5,746 nt of DNA from an uncultured Clostridia bacterium (GTDB lineage: Bacteria; Bacillota; Clostridia; Oscillospirales; Oscillospiraceae). The DNA lies in contig CAMWSZ010000218.1 in NCBI GenBank assembly GCA_947177005.1, positions 1-5,746 of the forward strand, given 5' to 3'. Both the position numbers and the translations under genes were made by a program. The notes beneath the pieces were generated by a model that worked only from the letters and a program-made list of their open reading frames with translations, did no database searches and was not told the DNA's origin. Below, piece by piece: positions 5,254-5,746 of this stretch. The number at the start of each line of letters is the position of its first letter. Positions within the stretch are counted from its first letter, which is position 1.

Positions 5254-5746
5254 TTACAGCATCAGGTCACAGCAATCGAAATCATTGTCAATATAGTGAG
5301 CGATAAACCGCGCTTTAAAGTTTCTGGCGTTGCAAATGGAGCACGGGGAACCGCAGACGTCCAGATCCTCCGGAAGGACAAATTTGATGTTGCGGACAGT
5401 CACATCACGGCAGTTTTCCCGGGTGTGGGCGGGAATTGTCATAGCTTTCAGACCGCGCTTATATTCGTTGCCCTCTTTATCCACCTCGGAGAGGAGGACC
5501 CCCAGGGCCACCCGCTTGTGGGGACAGACTTTACGCAGCCTGACGTCCAGCTGGACGATGCGGCCCAGGGATTCCATGCCCAGATCGCCGGCGTCAAAGT
5601 GTACGGAATCCTCACAGCCGTCCACGGACAGCTCCACAGGCTTCGGGCAGCGCTCAGGCTGGATAACGATATCGCAGTCCACATCCAGCTCCGGGGAGGG
5701 GAAGCTCACCACGTTGCCCTCCGCGTCGCTGTAGGTGATGGACTCG
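5254..5746 (-). CDS. Cys-rich hypothetical protein, C-terminal part (5' end outside window)
   Basis: The frame is open from the window edge (reading ESITYSDAEGNVV at the edge) to a TAA at 5254-5256 and gives 163 residues. The GTG at 5712 lies inside this open frame and has no ribosome binding site, so the true start is probably upstream, outside the window. Ten cysteines are visible: five single ones, three in VCGSPCSIC, and a CC pair seven residues from the N-terminal side of the stop (FDCCDLML). The fragment is rich in beta-strand-forming and acidic residues and has no transmembrane segment. Phrases such as RDVTVRNIKFVLPEDLD and ARFIAHYIDNDF remind me of conserved uncharacterised proteins of Oscillospiraceae, but I cannot name a family. 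A hairpin follows the gene, so it is probably not in the cooS operon. Function unknown. Confidence 0.75.
   Translation of the reverse strand, partial: ESITYSDAEGNVVSFPSPELDVDCDIVIQPERCPKPVELSVDGCEDSVHFDAGDLGMESLGRIVQLDVRLRKVCPHKRVALGVLLSEVDKEGNEYKRGLKAMTIPAHTRENCRDVTVRNIKFVLPEDLDVCGSPCSICNARNFKARFIAHYIDNDFDCCDLML

Noticed and set aside
1..5746. Mobile elements, CRISPR arrays or tRNA genes
   Set aside because: I found no transposase-like product, no regularly spaced repeats and no cloverleaf-like sequence. All long stretches are explained by the six called genes.

Overview
The window looks like a piece of a GC-rich, strictly anaerobic Clostridia (Bacillota) genome, most plausibly an Oscillospiraceae-type gut bacterium. 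The reasons are an exported SH3b/NlpC-P60 wall hydrolase, strong GGAGG-type ribosome binding sites, a Ni-Fe carbon monoxide dehydrogenase operon, and a Cys-rich hypothetical protein whose style resembles proteins I recall from that group. The taxonomic placement is inference; no rRNA or marker gene is present.

Layout. (1) Positions 1-159, + strand: the last 52 codons of an unrecognised gene. (2) Positions 160-211: a short gap with an extended -10 promoter and a ribosome binding site. (3) Positions 212-1372, + strand: a secreted cell-wall hydrolase with three SH3b domains and a C-terminal NlpC/P60 peptidase domain. (4) Positions 1373-1475: a convergent intergenic region with two perfect hairpins, the second able to terminate both strands. 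(5) Positions 1476-5057, - strand: a tight three-gene operon in the order cooS (CO dehydrogenase catalytic subunit), cooF-like four-cluster ferredoxin, and an NAD/FAD-dependent oxidoreductase. The gaps are 13 and 2 nt. (6) Positions 5058-5253: the cooS leader, with a strong ribosome binding site, a leader stem-loop, a tentative promoter and a possible CRP/FNR/CooA-like site, followed by a hairpin that ends the upstream gene. (7) Positions 5254-5746, - strand: the C-terminal part of a Cys-rich hypothetical protein that runs off the window.

Working model. CooS would exchange electrons with CooF, and the flavoprotein would pass them to or from NAD(H). CooS-CooF-FNOR clusters of this kind are known in acetogens and other anaerobes. 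Neither an acetyl-CoA synthase, an energy-converting hydrogenase, nor the Ni-insertion protein CooC is visible here, so this is a stand-alone redox module.

The most unusual point is in CooS. By alignment with my recollection of Carboxydothermus CODH-II, all six protein ligands of the C-cluster and all B- and D-cluster cysteines are kept. The four proton-relay histidines, the catalytic lysine and the cysteine next to the C295 ligand are all replaced. The protein may therefore be a divergent CODH with altered proton transfer, or a CODH-fold enzyme with a different reaction.
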